DNA of 64,000 nucleotides from DATNPX01 sp036702975 (GCA_036702975.1 DATNPX010000006.1:62001-126000); one strand, 5' to 3'; positions 45,910-55,595 are shown, counted from the first letter of the stretch. The notes: generated by a model not told the origin, from the sequence alone. Made by a program: numbers and translations.

Positions 45910-47184
45910 ATGCCAACCATATTGGTATTGAGCGACAAAGCCAACTCGAACAGTGTTCTTTTAGAGTGGTTGGAAAGAGTGCATCACAAGGTTGTGGAAG
46001 CGTTTTCTCTTGAAGAAGCCTCAGCAAAAGCGTCTCAGGAATCAATTGATGTTTTATTTGTCAATGGAAATGTCACCGGCAAGTCGCTTCAGCAATCCGT
46101 GGCAGAAGTCAAAAATGTGGACACCCTGAACTCAATACCGTTTGTGGTGTTAACGGCAGCGACAAAAACTGATGACGTTTTCGAAGTCATGAAACTTGGT
46201 GCTTTCGACCACTTGCATGCACCGGTCAGTTTGCAAGACCTTGAATCCGTCGTGCGTAGAGCTATTGCGAAGCCGAAGACGACTCCGGTGGATGAGAATA
46301 AAGGTCCCCTGGAGTTTGACTTTCTTCTTGGTCCGAGCTCTTCGATGCGGCAGATTGAAAAATTAATCGGGATGGCGGCAGCTTCAGATGCAACAGTGCT
46401 GATTACGGGCGAGACCGGTACCGGAAAAGACACCATAGCGAGAGCAATCCATAAGCATAGCATGCAGGCTAAAGCACCCCTGACGGTAGTCGACTGCACG
46501 GCTGTCCCTGAAGACTATGGCGCCTTTAGTTCTTTGTCGAAAGGCGCACGAGGTACGGTTATTCTTGATGAAGTGGGAGATTTGAATCCGCAGATGCAAG
46601 CCATGCTTGTTCGCGCGTTGAAGGAGATATCAGATGAATCAAGCGATTCCCGTTCGAAAGCGCGCATTATTGCAACTAGCCAATTCGATTTAATCAATAT
46701 GGTCAAAGAGAAAAAATTTCGTGAAGACCTTTATTACAGGCTAAGTGTTCTTCCGATCCATATTCCGCCGTTGCGCGAAAGAGGGGCAGATGTTCTTGCT
46801 TTCACAGAGTTGTTTTTGTTTCAAGCAAAACCACACTCGCCTAAACGCATTACCAGCGGTGTCGCGAAATTGATGCTTGACTATGAGTGGCCTGGCAATT
46901 TAAGGGAGCTTCAGAATCTTATGTATCATTTGACGATAGTCGTATCCTCGCCAATCATCGAAGAGTCTGACGTCGGTATGCTGAAACACTCAGGGTTTGA
47001 TGACACGAATGCCGAATCTGAATTGGACTATTACAGCGCCATCGCTACACTTGAGAAACGTTTGCTGATAAGGGCTCTAAAAGAAGCGAACGGCAGTCGA
47101 GCAGAAGCCTCTCGCCTTCTTGGAATTAACAGACAATTGCTATACACCAAAATGAAAGCGCACGGATTGGAGGATTTCTCATGA
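45910..47184 (+). CDS. NtrC-like AAA+ ATPase with degenerate receiver and no GAFTGA loop
   Basis: 425 residues from ATG 45910 (GGGAG at 7 nt). The receiver-like domain (1-120) lacks the phospho-acceptor: the site reads DVLFVNGNV and the usual KP is HAPVS. The AAA+ domain (about 145-385) has Walker A GETGTGKD at residue 167, Walker B VILDEVGDL and the FREDLYYRL arginine-finger region. The segment between helix 2 and Walker B is about 20 residues short and the sigma-54-binding GAFTGA is reduced to YGAFSSLSKGA. A Fis-type HTH ends the protein (SRAEASRLLGINRQLLYTKMKAHGL). It is probably a DNA-binding regulator that does not activate sigma-54. Confidence 0.88.
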   Translation: MPTILVLSDKANSNSVLLEWLERVHHKVVEAFSLEEASAKASQESIDVLFVNGNVTGKSLQQSVAEVKNVDTLNSIPFVVLTAATKTDDVFEVMKLGAFDHLHAPVSLQDLESVVRRAIAKPKTTPVDENKGPLEFDFLLGPSSSMRQIEKLIGMAAASDATVLITGETGTGKDTIARAIHKHSMQAKAPLTVVDCTAVPEDYGAFSSLSKGARGTVILDEVGDLNPQMQAMLVRALKEISDESSDSRSKARIIATSQFDLINMVKEKKFREDLYYRLSVLPIHIPPLRERGADVLAFTELFLFQAKPHSPKRITSGVAKLMLDYEWPGNLRELQNLMYHLTIVVSSPIIEESDVGMLKHSGFDDTNAESELDYYSAIATLEKRLLIRALKEANGSRAEASRLLGINRQLLYTKMKAHGLEDFS

Positions 47185-47681
47185 TTGATCCGGATGGACA
47201 CGACAAACAACCGCACGAAAAAGACGAGGCAAATCGCGCATTCAACACAGCGGAAAACGCCCTTAAGGCGATAGAGACTAGTCGTGCTTGTATAGGTTCT
47301 CTTCTACCTGGACCTGTTTGGAGTCACATAGCTCCTCGCGGTGAATTCGAGATAAAGGGATGCCTGACTCAAAACGGACAACCTGTCGCTGTTTTGCAAT
47401 TTAACCCGGTAGATGGCAGTGTTCTGCCAAAAGGTTTGCATGCACTCGGCAGTGGCAGAGAAGATGCAATCCCGAAGGTAAAAATGAGACTCGAATCAAT
47501 TGCGCCTGAACTGAAAGTACTCGAGGGTGCAGAGTTCAGAGAGCCGGAATTCTGTTGGGCTGTGCCGTTCGCTCATCAGGGTCGCGTCGTCGGGCATATA
47601 AAAGTATCTGCCGACGGAAGTACCGTCGTGCCAGATAGGAAGGCCGTCGAAGAGTTAAGTAAGCACCAACATGCCTGGTGA
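47181..47681 (+). CDS. Hypothetical protein coupled to the NtrC-like regulator
   Basis: 166 residues. Its ATG overlaps the regulator stop (ATGA), so the two are translationally coupled. A charged helical start is followed by a beta-rich domain (GEFEIKGCLTQNGQPVAVLQF; EFCWAVPFAHQGRVVGHIKVS). I recognise no family; a sensor or effector partner of the regulator is a reasonable guess. Confidence 0.7.
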   Translation: MIDPDGHDKQPHEKDEANRAFNTAENALKAIETSRACIGSLLPGPVWSHIAPRGEFEIKGCLTQNGQPVAVLQFNPVDGSVLPKGLHALGSGREDAIPKVKMRLESIAPELKVLEGAEFREPEFCWAVPFAHQGRVVGHIKVSADGSTVVPDRKAVEELSKHQHAW

Positions 47682-47763
47682 AGCTGGCTAGGCCATCAAC
47701 ACCACCAGCATCTACTCTGCTAGCCGCGGCTTATCTCTTCTTTACTTGTGAACGATATTTGAC

Positions 47764-49596
47764 TCAATTTATACGTGTACCAGTCTCTTTCAATCTCTTT
47801 TCTATCTGCTCGCGCTCTAACTTTAGCCATGCCTGTAGCTTTGAATCTTTTCTGGGCAAAAAACTTACCAGGTTTTCTAGCTTCTCAATTGAATCATGTG
47901 CTTCAGTTAGCATGTGAAGCTTGTCCTCGGCCTCGATCAAAGATCTGTAAGTTGCCGCTGCTTCTCCTGGCGAAATAGCGTTTGTCGCTTCGAAAATACT
48001 GACGGCCTTTTTGAAATACTTCCGAGCATTCTCTGCATCTTGTGCTTTGGAAAACTCACGACCGGCCTCGTCGCAAAGTTTGAATAATCGCTCCGGGCGT
48101 GCTGGGAATACGCTCGCCTCTTCATCGATCGCGGTAACGAATTGGCCCTCGATCTGTTTTTGCATCGCTGTTGTTATCTCATAGTTTGCTAGCAGTGGCA
48201 GAAATTCTTCCACTACATCGAGATTCTTCTGTTGTTCTGCCATTTGTACGACCGTCTTGGCTTCGGCGGCTGCTTCGTTCGGTCGCCTCAGACCTTGCAC
48301 CCAGTGAAACAAAGAACGATGCATATCCAACTTGTCTTTCACAGGCGCTTTATCTTCTTCCGATTCGGCTAGCGCTCTTTTTACGAGCTTCACCGCTTGA
48401 ACATAATCTCTCTTTTGTCCTGCCTGTTTTGCCAGTTCGAAAGTTACAATTGACTGAAGTGGTGGTTTTAGATATAGCCAGTATACTGCAACAAAAATCA
48501 GCGCGCCTGTGATTCCGGCGATTCCATATCTAGCCGCGTGTAGAAATAAAGAGCGTTTCTTATGCGGAATGATTGGTATCAAATGCAGCGACTCTCCGCT
48601 GCCAATCTTTTTCAGGCTGTCGCTTAAAGACTTCGCTGTTTGCGGACGATTCTTAGCGTCTTTCTCTAAACACTGCATGACCAATCTCTCCCAACCACTG
48701 GAGAGTTTTTGCTTGCAGGCTTCTGCTAAGGGCTCGGCGTCGTCGTTTAAATGTTTGACGATGGTCTTGACGGCATTCACGTCTTCAAATGGTGATTTGC
48801 CGCTAAGCGATTCGTACATGACACAACCAAGAGAATAAATATCCGAGCGCTGGTCGACAGGATTGCCCATACACTGTTCCGGACTCATATACAATGGTGT
48901 GCCAAAAATGTCGCCTGTCTGAGTGAGATTTTTATCTACCGTTTGGCGCTTAGCAAGCCCGAAATCGACAATAATTGGTTGCTCTTCACCGAGTGCATTT
49001 GTTACAAGCATAATGTTGCCGGGCTTCAAGTCGCGGTGAACTACACCCTGTTCGTGGGCATGGCTTAAGCCATTTGCCACTCCTTGGAAAATCTTCTGGG
49101 CGCGTTTTTCATTGATGAAACCATGTTTTTCTATCTCATCACTGAGAGACACTCCGTCGAGATAGTCCATGACGAGAAAGGGGGTGCCATCATCTGAAGT
49201 GCCATAGTCATGAACGCCGATGAGATTTTCATGTTCCATTGAGCCAACTGCTTTTGCTTCTTGGTCGAAGCGCCTGAGGGTTTTGATTTCGGTTGTCACG
49301 TCTCGATTGAGAATTTTTAGCGCATAAATTTTGTCGAGCGCTTCGTGTTTAACTTTGTACACGCAGCCCATTCCACCTCGGCCGATTAAACTGAGAATCT
49401 TGTACTTACCGCCAATGTAGTGCTGTCCTGCCAGCGGATGTGGCAATTCTTTGTCGTTTTTTTGTGCGGAGTCGCCGTCAGCCCCTGGGTCATTTGGCTC
49501 AATCACATCGGCGGTGCAGACGCAAGCATCTTTGAGATGTCCGCAATTAGGACACCTAAGTTCAAGTTGTGCGCGCTCGGTCTTTTCGCCAGTCAT
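47764..49596 (-). CDS. Eukaryotic-type Ser/Thr protein kinase with zinc ribbon and TPR-like end
   Basis: 610 residues. A short N-terminal zinc-ribbon-like motif, CPNCGHLKDACVC, starts the protein. The kinase domain (about 65-325) has GRGGMG, ALKIL, the catalytic VVHRDLKPGNIML with Asp189, VDFGLAK and PLYMSPEQ. A single membrane helix lies near 355-375 (GITGALIFVAVYWLYL). The C-terminus is helical and TPR-like (DYVQAVKLVKRALAES; ENARKYFKKAVSIFEATN), so it faces the other side of the membrane. It probably phosphorylates Ser/Thr residues in a sensory pathway; targets are unknown. Confidence 0.92.
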   Translation of the reverse strand: MTGEKTERAQLELRCPNCGHLKDACVCTADVIEPNDPGADGDSAQKNDKELPHPLAGQHYIGGKYKILSLIGRGGMGCVYKVKHEALDKIYALKILNRDVTTEIKTLRRFDQEAKAVGSMEHENLIGVHDYGTSDDGTPFLVMDYLDGVSLSDEIEKHGFINEKRAQKIFQGVANGLSHAHEQGVVHRDLKPGNIMLVTNALGEEQPIIVDFGLAKRQTVDKNLTQTGDIFGTPLYMSPEQCMGNPVDQRSDIYSLGCVMYESLSGKSPFEDVNAVKTIVKHLNDDAEPLAEACKQKLSSGWERLVMQCLEKDAKNRPQTAKSLSDSLKKIGSGESLHLIPIIPHKKRSLFLHAARYGIAGITGALIFVAVYWLYLKPPLQSIVTFELAKQAGQKRDYVQAVKLVKRALAESEEDKAPVKDKLDMHRSLFHWVQGLRRPNEAAAEAKTVVQMAEQQKNLDVVEEFLPLLANYEITTAMQKQIEGQFVTAIDEEASVFPARPERLFKLCDEAGREFSKAQDAENARKYFKKAVSIFEATNAISPGEAAATYRSLIEAEDKLHMLTEAHDSIEKLENLVSFLPRKDSKLQAWLKLEREQIEKRLKETGTRIN

Positions 49597-49806
49597 TTTG
49601 GTCTTTGTTTGTTTGTATCTCTACTGTGCTTGTTCCCTGGACGTATATATTTCTGTCGTTATGAGATGACTTGCGGTCAAGGCGTAATCATTTTTTTGTC
49701 ATCTCATATGGTCTGAAAGACTGTTGACTACTGGCTGAAGGAAATCGGGAGTATACTTTAGGTATTTATCACCGCAACTAGACAAAGTTTTTAAAGAGGG
49801 CGTTTA

Positions 49807-50202
49807 GTGGGCTCGCCGATAGAAATAAATGACACCCTGCAGCTTACGAAGGAACAGGGATTTCCTTCAGAGGTTTTGAACCGGCGCTTGCACCTTTTAT
49901 CGCCAATTTCAATCGAGTCTCTTGTCGGGTGCGTTTTTGATTTCAGAAAGGATGATGCGCGTTTGTTCCACCTCGATCCTGTGCGCGTCTTTCTAGTCGA
50001 GAACATCGATGGTAAGTGGTTGTTCTGGGGGAAGGCACTAATACAATCGCAAACTATTAGTAAGAATCTGGAATCTGATGGTTCTTGGCGTGAGGGATCG
50101 TGGCAGACCACAGGTACATTCAAAATAAGCGACGTCTATGATGCTGAATATCAAGAAGCCTTCACCAAAAAGGAATCGCCGACAGGAAAGAGCTATTTGT
50201 GA
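49807..50202 (+). CDS. Hypothetical protein
   Basis: 131 residues from a GTG with AGAGGG about 8 nt upstream. Beta-rich, with IESLVGCVFDFRKDDARL, GKWLFWGKALIQSQ and a GTFKISDVYDAEYQEAFT end. Conserved proteins with this shape occur in several phyla but I cannot name a function. A 14-bp tandem repeat spans its stop codon. It is divergent from the Ser/Thr kinase. Confidence 0.65.
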   Translation: MGSPIEINDTLQLTKEQGFPSEVLNRRLHLLSPISIESLVGCVFDFRKDDARLFHLDPVRVFLVENIDGKWLFWGKALIQSQTISKNLESDGSWREGSWQTTGTFKISDVYDAEYQEAFTKKESPTGKSYL

Positions 50203-50220
50203 AGACCTATTTGTGAAGAC
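50193..50220 (+). repeat. 14-bp tandem duplication across a stop codon
   Basis: CTATTTGTGAAGAC occurs twice head to tail (50193-50206 and 50207-50220). The first copy contains the TGA stop of the 49807-50202 gene, so the protein end is unaffected. Confidence 0.8.
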
Positions 50221-50304
50221 CTACAAGAAGAGCGATTTTCTTTCCCATGGGTAGGGCGAGTTTACTGTCTTAGTAACACGGAATTGAGATGCGTTCTAAA
50301 TTCA

Positions 50305-51315
50305 CTAAGTGGAAGAATCGGCCGAATTTTTAGGCGCCTCTTCTTTTGCAAACTGTTCTGAATTGAGGCTGTAACCGAATCGAATGGACTCGCTGATCAT
50401 GGCTGAGGGCAATATGTATATCTTCAGTTGACTGCTATCATGTTTTTCCAGCAACTGTTTGAAAAACTCGTTGTCTTCCGAAAAACGGCGGTCGGTAATT
50501 TCGTAAGCACCTTTGAACCGTCCTTCATGGATGAAGGCGAGTGCTTCAGTTTTCAGATCTTTGTTGATAATCGAAAAACATGCAGTCGCATTTTCAGTTG
50601 CGAAGTGAGAAATCATCTTCTCTGCATGTTCGGCGTTCGAGGAATCCTCCGCGCTTCTGTCTAAATATCCCAGGAACAGCGACGACATAGAGAGAACGAT
50701 TTCGACAGGCAACTCGTACATTTCCAAGTCGCCTTCAGCATCAGACAGATCTTCCATCATTTTCTTGAGACCGGTCACCATTGGATAAGTCTCTTGAGAA
50801 TGTTTAGTCGTATAGATGATGCCCACTGCCCGTCCTTCTAAAAACAAACATGCAGAGCGTGAAAAATGTTCCTGGCAGTTAGCCTTTACGACACCTGTGA
50901 AACTTGCCTTTTCGAGTGAATCGAAAAAATCTACTGCAGTATTTGCAGCGATCTTTTGTAGTAGTGGTGACGTTCCGACAGGTGGCATGAATAAATCGAC
51001 CGCGCGCCGCAACCTTATTCCGTTCGGATATGAGTCGGCCCAGACCGAAAAGGCGTTCTCTGGATCGCTTGCAGTGCTCACTTGCACGCGAGCGGTGGTG
51101 CCAAGGACAAATGCGTATGTAAGTAGAGCTTTGTCGCCGTCCATGCACACAAATGTCGTCGGCACTGTGCGTCCAATGTCAATTGGATCGTGACTGGGTA
51201 GGAACCCCTCAATTTCGGTCGGAGTCAGAGTAACCAGATATCCGCCTGGCATCGGTGATTTTAATCGGCACCAGACGCTCTCGCCCGGTTTGAGTTTTGC
51301 AGACTCTTCATTCAT
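50305..51315 (-). CDS. Hypothetical protein with S1-like N-terminal domain
   Basis: 336 residues. Residues about 10-75 resemble an S1/OB fold (PGESVWCRLKSPMPGGYLVTLTPTEIEGFLPSHDP). The rest is a mixed alpha/beta protein with EGRAVGIIYTTK and a second similar segment EGRFKGAYEITDRRF, perhaps an internal duplication. No catalytic motif is recognised. If the OB fold is real it may bind nucleic acid, but that is inference. Confidence 0.65.
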   Translation of the reverse strand: MNEESAKLKPGESVWCRLKSPMPGGYLVTLTPTEIEGFLPSHDPIDIGRTVPTTFVCMDGDKALLTYAFVLGTTARVQVSTASDPENAFSVWADSYPNGIRLRRAVDLFMPPVGTSPLLQKIAANTAVDFFDSLEKASFTGVVKANCQEHFSRSACLFLEGRAVGIIYTTKHSQETYPMVTGLKKMMEDLSDAEGDLEMYELPVEIVLSMSSLFLGYLDRSAEDSSNAEHAEKMISHFATENATACFSIINKDLKTEALAFIHEGRFKGAYEITDRRFSEDNEFFKQLLEKHDSSQLKIYILPSAMISESIRFGYSLNSEQFAKEEAPKNSADSST

Positions 51316-51389
51316 TGTGTTCGGATGGCAACGGGATCAAGCTTCAACGTAGAATTCTATCAATGTCGAGTCGGTAATGCCACGCTTGC

Positions 51390-52271
51390 TTAAGTTTTTC
51401 GCTTTTCGGCTAGAGCAGTTGTCTTCTTAAATAACTCCGGTGCCTTGAGTCTTTCACAAGTCTCCTTGAATGAATCCTTCGGACCGCGCCATAAGAGCTG
51501 ATCGACTGAGTCGAATACGGGTACGTCTAGCCGCAAAGTTGCGAGCGTTCTGTACAGCAGTGCATCGTTCCAAAATTCTTTTAGTGTTGCCGACAGCTTT
51601 GAGGCCCCTCGAATCGACTTTGGCCAATCCGCACAAGCCGCGGGAATATTTTCAAGCTTTTTGTAGTGAGACAGTACGGCAGACGCAGCCTTGGCACCCC
51701 AACCGGCAAGTCCGGGGTAACCATCCGCGGTGTCACCGACAAGTGCTAGATAATCTGGTATCGAATCCGGGCTGACGCCAAATTTTTCGATTACTCCTTT
51801 TTCATCACGGATGATCTCTCGCCTTCGATCCAGCTGCACGACTCGCTCTCCTGAAACACACTGTGCAAGGTCTTTGTCAGGTGTGCATATGTAGATACGT
51901 TCGATTTCGCTCAATTCTGCGCACTTAGCTGCGGTTGCGGCGAGAGCGTCGTCAGCTTCAAATTCGACCATCGGCCATACGTGAATGCCCATTGATTCCG
52001 CCGCATTTTCCACAATTGGGAATTGTGAAAAAAGATCAGGATCAATACCCTCGCCAGTCTTATAAAACTGATAGAGGTCGTTGCGAAAAGATTCGATCAC
52101 CTTATCTGTGGCGAAGCCCACATGCGTAGCGCCTTTGTCTAACATAGAAACGAGAGAGTTCAAAACTCCCCGGACTGCACCTATTTCCTGTCCGTCTTTG
52201 CCTTTGCTTCCCGGCACGGCATAATAATGCCGAAACAGTTCGTAAGTTCCATCGACCAGATGGACTTCCAT
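51390..52271 (-). CDS. 5'-3' exonuclease / flap endonuclease-like protein
   Basis: 293 residues, a stand-alone member of the family that forms the N-terminal domain of DNA polymerase I. Acidic metal-binding motifs are present: LVDGTYELFR near the start, EFEADDALA, ICTPDKDLAQ and VGDTADGYPG, followed by the GWGAKAASAVL helix-hairpin-helix. It removes RNA primers or flaps in DNA repair. No polymerase domain is attached and none lies nearby. Confidence 0.88.
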   Translation of the reverse strand: MEVHLVDGTYELFRHYYAVPGSKGKDGQEIGAVRGVLNSLVSMLDKGATHVGFATDKVIESFRNDLYQFYKTGEGIDPDLFSQFPIVENAAESMGIHVWPMVEFEADDALAATAAKCAELSEIERIYICTPDKDLAQCVSGERVVQLDRRREIIRDEKGVIEKFGVSPDSIPDYLALVGDTADGYPGLAGWGAKAASAVLSHYKKLENIPAACADWPKSIRGASKLSATLKEFWNDALLYRTLATLRLDVPVFDSVDQLLWRGPKDSFKETCERLKAPELFKKTTALAEKRKT

Positions 52272-52468
52272 CGTGCTCTCCTTGAGTTTTGTCTAATTGA
52301 TGTAGGATGGCTCAATAATGGAGTTCTCCCCGCGCAGCAATAATAACAAAAACTGATATCGCTACTGGTATCAGGCGTGAACTTTGGTTGAGCAAAATTA
52401 GAGGCTATTAACTAGGTGGCTCGCATATTTGGCCTTACACTTACCACGCCGTCGTCAAGAGGTGCGTC

Positions 52469-52651
52469 ATGTTATCTGCTATGTTTACTAACTTGCTTGC
52501 TGTTGCTGACAAACAGAGACGTGGTAAGACCGTAATTGTTCATTCGCCAAACTGCATGCAGAGAGTAGCCGTCAGAATTGCAGTGCCGGTGCAGGTCGAG
52601 CAGCTTAAGCGCCGTGGACGAGATTATTTTCGGTCGCAGGTCCGCCGTTAA
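52469..52651 (+). CDS. Small basic protein, hypothetical
   Basis: 60 codons from ATG 52469 with AGAGGTG 5 nt upstream, a reasonable ribosome site. Basic (VEQLKRRGRDYFRSQVRR) with no recognised motif. The site supports translation; the short length keeps confidence low. Confidence 0.4.
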   Translation: MLSAMFTNLLAVADKQRRGKTVIVHSPNCMQRVAVRIAVPVQVEQLKRRGRDYFRSQVRR

Positions 52652-52771
52652 TTTGCGTTGAGAGTCTTCAGGTCGCCGTCGGTACTGGCGGGATTCTGAG
52701 TGCCCTAGAAGTTGTCGAACATATGATTTGTTATTTCTTCACTGCGTGTATGCATCGTATACAGCCTGCCG

Positions 52772-52810
52772 CTACGCATTGACAGTTTTTACACGTTAAA
52801 TGCGTAGAAT
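52772..52810 (+). promoter_or_regulatory. Inverted repeat within a possible promoter upstream of recD2
   Basis: CTACGCATT (52772-52780) and AATGCGTAG (52799-52807) form a perfect 9-bp inverted repeat with 18 nt between arms. It contains TTGACA (52779-52784) and runs into TAGAAT (52805-52810), a -35/-10 pair with an overlong 20-bp spacer. Promoters with 19-20 bp spacers and an internal dyad are typical of MerR-type activation. It lies about 120 nt before the helicase start. Confidence 0.45.
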
Positions 52811-52930
52811 TCGTCAAGAAAAATGTGTCAGAAATAGCGCAAATACTCTGATTTTCAGCATTTCGGACTGCTTAAATCTCGAGCTGACCAATTTGAATCG
52901 GCGGACATCGAGTGTTAGTCTTAGAGCCTT

Positions 52931-55195
52931 TTGCAGTTATTTCGGTCATTGAGGACCAGAGCGATTAGCGCCGAATTAGAAACCCTCAGCGGCTCGGTTG
53001 AGCGAGTCACTTTTCACAGCGAAGAGAGTGGATTTTGCGTTTTGCGCATTAAAGTGCGAGGGCAAAAGGAGCTGGTTACCGTTACCGGAAGTGCGGCTTC
53101 GATATCACCGGGTGAGCACATTGAATGTCATGGAAGTTGGCAAAACGACAAGAACTACGGCATGCAATTCAAATCGGAGCGACTGACTGTCATTCCGCCG
53201 TCCACGCTAGAGGGGATCGAGAAGTATTTAGGCTCTGGGATGATAAAGGGGATAGGTCCCCACTTTGCCAAGAAATTGGTCAAGGCTTTTGCCGAAGATG
53301 TGTTTATCGTCATTGAGCAAGAGCCGGAGCGGCTGCTCGAACTCCCCGGTATCGGACGCAAACGGATGGAAGGGGTGGTTGCCGGTTGGGCAGAACAGAA
53401 GATCGTGCGCGAGATCATGGTCTTTCTGCAGTCGTACGGTGTTGGTACTTCGCGTGCTGTGCGTATCTATAAAACTTATGGCAACGACGCGGTGGCAAAG
53501 GTCTCTGAAAATCCGTATCGCCTGGCATTGGATATACACGGTATAGGATTCAAAACCGCCGACACCATCGCTCAGAATCTAGGAATTCCAAAGGATTCTT
53601 TGATGAGGGCGCAAGCCGGAATTCGACACGTATTACAGGAAATGTCGAGCCTTGGTCACTGCGGTAGCGAAAGAGCAAAACTAGCTGAAACCGGGAGTCA
53701 GCTGCTTGAGATATCAGAGCAAATAATCGTACAGGCGATTGATGCGGAAATCTTAGAAGGTCACATTGTCGCAGAAGAAGTAGAAGGCAATTCGCTTGTT
53801 TTTCTTACTCAATTGTTGAGAGCGGAAGTTGGTGTTGCTACTCATCTTGTGCGTTTGACGTCTGGCGCGTCACCGTGGGAATCGATTGAAGCGGACAAAG
53901 CCATTGATTGGGTGGAGCAGAAGGGCTCTATCAAGCTGTCGCCATCGCAGAAGTTAGCTGTTGAGCAAGCGCTGCGGAGCAAAGTAATGGTAATTACTGG
54001 AGGTCCCGGTGTTGGAAAAACTACGCTGGTAAATAGCATTTTGCAAATTATCAAAGCGAAGGAAGCACAGGTTTTACTTTGTGCGCCTACCGGGCGAGCG
54101 GCAAAACGGCTCGCTGAATCGACCGGTTCGCCCGCCAAAACTATTCATCGGTTACTGGAATTCGATCCGAAAATGTTCGGCTTTAAACGCAACGAGGGCT
54201 TGCCACTTGAAGCTGATGTCGTCGTTGTTGACGAAGCCTCGATGATCGATGTCGTACTAATGAACCAACTTCTTAAAGCGATTCCCAGCAGTGCCGCTCT
54301 CTTTCTAGTTGGTGATGTAGATCAGCTGCCATCGGTTGGACCTGGCTGCGTTCTTTCCGACATCATTGCATCACAGGTAGTGCCAGTGGTGCGATTGACC
54401 GAAGTCTTTCGGCAAGCAGCCACCTCTCAGATAATCGTCAATGCGCACCGAATCAATGAAGGCAAGATTCCAGTCAAGGCCGTAGATTCAGATGCGTTGT
54501 CTGATTTCTATTTTGTGCCAGCTGAAACACCCGAAGACATCAGCAACAAATTGATGCAGATAGTCTGTGAACGAATACCGAAGCGCTTTGGATTGAACCC
54601 GATTAAAGATGTTCAAGTGCTGACCCCGATGAACCGAGGCGGACTTGGCGCGCGATCACTTAATGTGGAGTTGCAAAAACGTTTGAATCCAGCTGGCACG
54701 CCGCAATTACAGAAATTTGGCTGGACTTACGCCGTAGGAGACAAAATAATCCAGACTGTGAACAACTACGAGAAGGAAGTGTTCAATGGTGACATCGGCA
54801 CTATATCTGGTATCGATCTTGAAGAATCTGAATTGTTAATAGATTTTGACGGACGGGAGGTACTTTACGATGTCAGTGAGTTGGACGAAGTCTCATTGGC
54901 CTATGCCACCTCTATTCACAAGTCGCAGGGTTCTGAATATCCTGCGGTAGTCATGCCGCTTTCCATGCAGCACTTTATGATGCTCGAGAGAAATCTTGTT
55001 TATACGGGCGTCACCAGAGGGAAAAAACTCGTTGTGATCGTTGGACAATCAAAAGCGCTTGCTCTTGCAATCAAGAACAAGCGCTCTAAAGATCGCGTGA
55101 CGACGCTTGTGTTTAGGCTGAAAACTCTATGGGATGCAAAGCTCGACGCGCTGCATTCTGCAGCTACTTCCAGAGTTCAGATGTATTCTCTCTAA
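52931..55195 (+). CDS. recD2: RecD2-type ATP-dependent DNA helicase
   Basis: 754 residues. The N-terminal region specific to RecD2 (no RecBC partner) and tandem helix-hairpin-helix motifs (LLELPGIGRKRMEGVV; DIHGIGFKTADTIAQNL) precede the helicase core. Motif I is GGPGVGKTTLV, motif II VVDEASMID, plus VFRQA and the C-terminal SIHKSQGSEYPAVVMPL. It is a 5'-3' SF1B helicase of DNA repair. TTG 52931 follows an in-frame stop closely. The end overlaps the convergent cupin gene by 32 nt. Confidence 0.93.
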   Translation: MQLFRSLRTRAISAELETLSGSVERVTFHSEESGFCVLRIKVRGQKELVTVTGSAASISPGEHIECHGSWQNDKNYGMQFKSERLTVIPPSTLEGIEKYLGSGMIKGIGPHFAKKLVKAFAEDVFIVIEQEPERLLELPGIGRKRMEGVVAGWAEQKIVREIMVFLQSYGVGTSRAVRIYKTYGNDAVAKVSENPYRLALDIHGIGFKTADTIAQNLGIPKDSLMRAQAGIRHVLQEMSSLGHCGSERAKLAETGSQLLEISEQIIVQAIDAEILEGHIVAEEVEGNSLVFLTQLLRAEVGVATHLVRLTSGASPWESIEADKAIDWVEQKGSIKLSPSQKLAVEQALRSKVMVITGGPGVGKTTLVNSILQIIKAKEAQVLLCAPTGRAAKRLAESTGSPAKTIHRLLEFDPKMFGFKRNEGLPLEADVVVVDEASMIDVVLMNQLLKAIPSSAALFLVGDVDQLPSVGPGCVLSDIIASQVVPVVRLTEVFRQAATSQIIVNAHRINEGKIPVKAVDSDALSDFYFVPAETPEDISNKLMQIVCERIPKRFGLNPIKDVQVLTPMNRGGLGARSLNVELQKRLNPAGTPQLQKFGWTYAVGDKIIQTVNNYEKEVFNGDIGTISGIDLEESELLIDFDGREVLYDVSELDEVSLAYATSIHKSQGSEYPAVVMPLSMQHFMMLERNLVYTGVTRGKKLVVIVGQSKALALAIKNKRSKDRVTTLVFRLKTLWDAKLDALHSAATSRVQMYSL

Positions 55196-55595
55196 CACCG
55201 TCTGCTCGATTGCACTGCTCGAGCGATCCATCTTTAGCCTGAATGCAAAGAAATACCAGTTCTGAATTCGCATCAGCTTTAATGCATCGTGATGCCTGCG
55301 GCAGCACACGAACGAAAGTTCCCTCTTTTAGCTCGACCAGTTCATCGTCCAGCTGCATTTGACCACTTCCCTTCACTACGATGTAAAGTTCTTCGTTCTG
55401 TTTATGACTATGAAAGAAAGGAGTTTTGGCATCGGGTCTGTAGTGCGTGACGGATATTTCCATACCGGTAAGTCCAAGTACGTCCCGCAAAAACTGCTTT
55501 GCGTTCTTGTCGCTGTCGACATCATGACCCAGTTTTGCAAATTCACCAATGTCAGTGTGAGCGAAATTTTTTGATTTGACTGCTTCCAACGTCAT
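55164..55595 (-). CDS. Cupin-domain protein
   Basis: 143 residues, a single cupin: HSHKQNEELYIVVKGSGQMQ gives the metal-binding His, His and Glu residues of the first motif, and the second strand region follows (GTFVRVLPQASRCIKA). GGAGGGA lies 8 nt before the ATG. Single-domain cupins can be dioxygenases, isomerases or binding proteins; I cannot choose. It is transcribed divergently from an HxlR regulator, which probably controls it. Confidence 0.9.
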   Translation of the reverse strand: MTLEAVKSKNFAHTDIGEFAKLGHDVDSDKNAKQFLRDVLGLTGMEISVTHYRPDAKTPFFHSHKQNEELYIVVKGSGQMQLDDELVELKEGTFVRVLPQASRCIKADANSELVFLCIQAKDGSLEQCNRADGVRENTSELWK

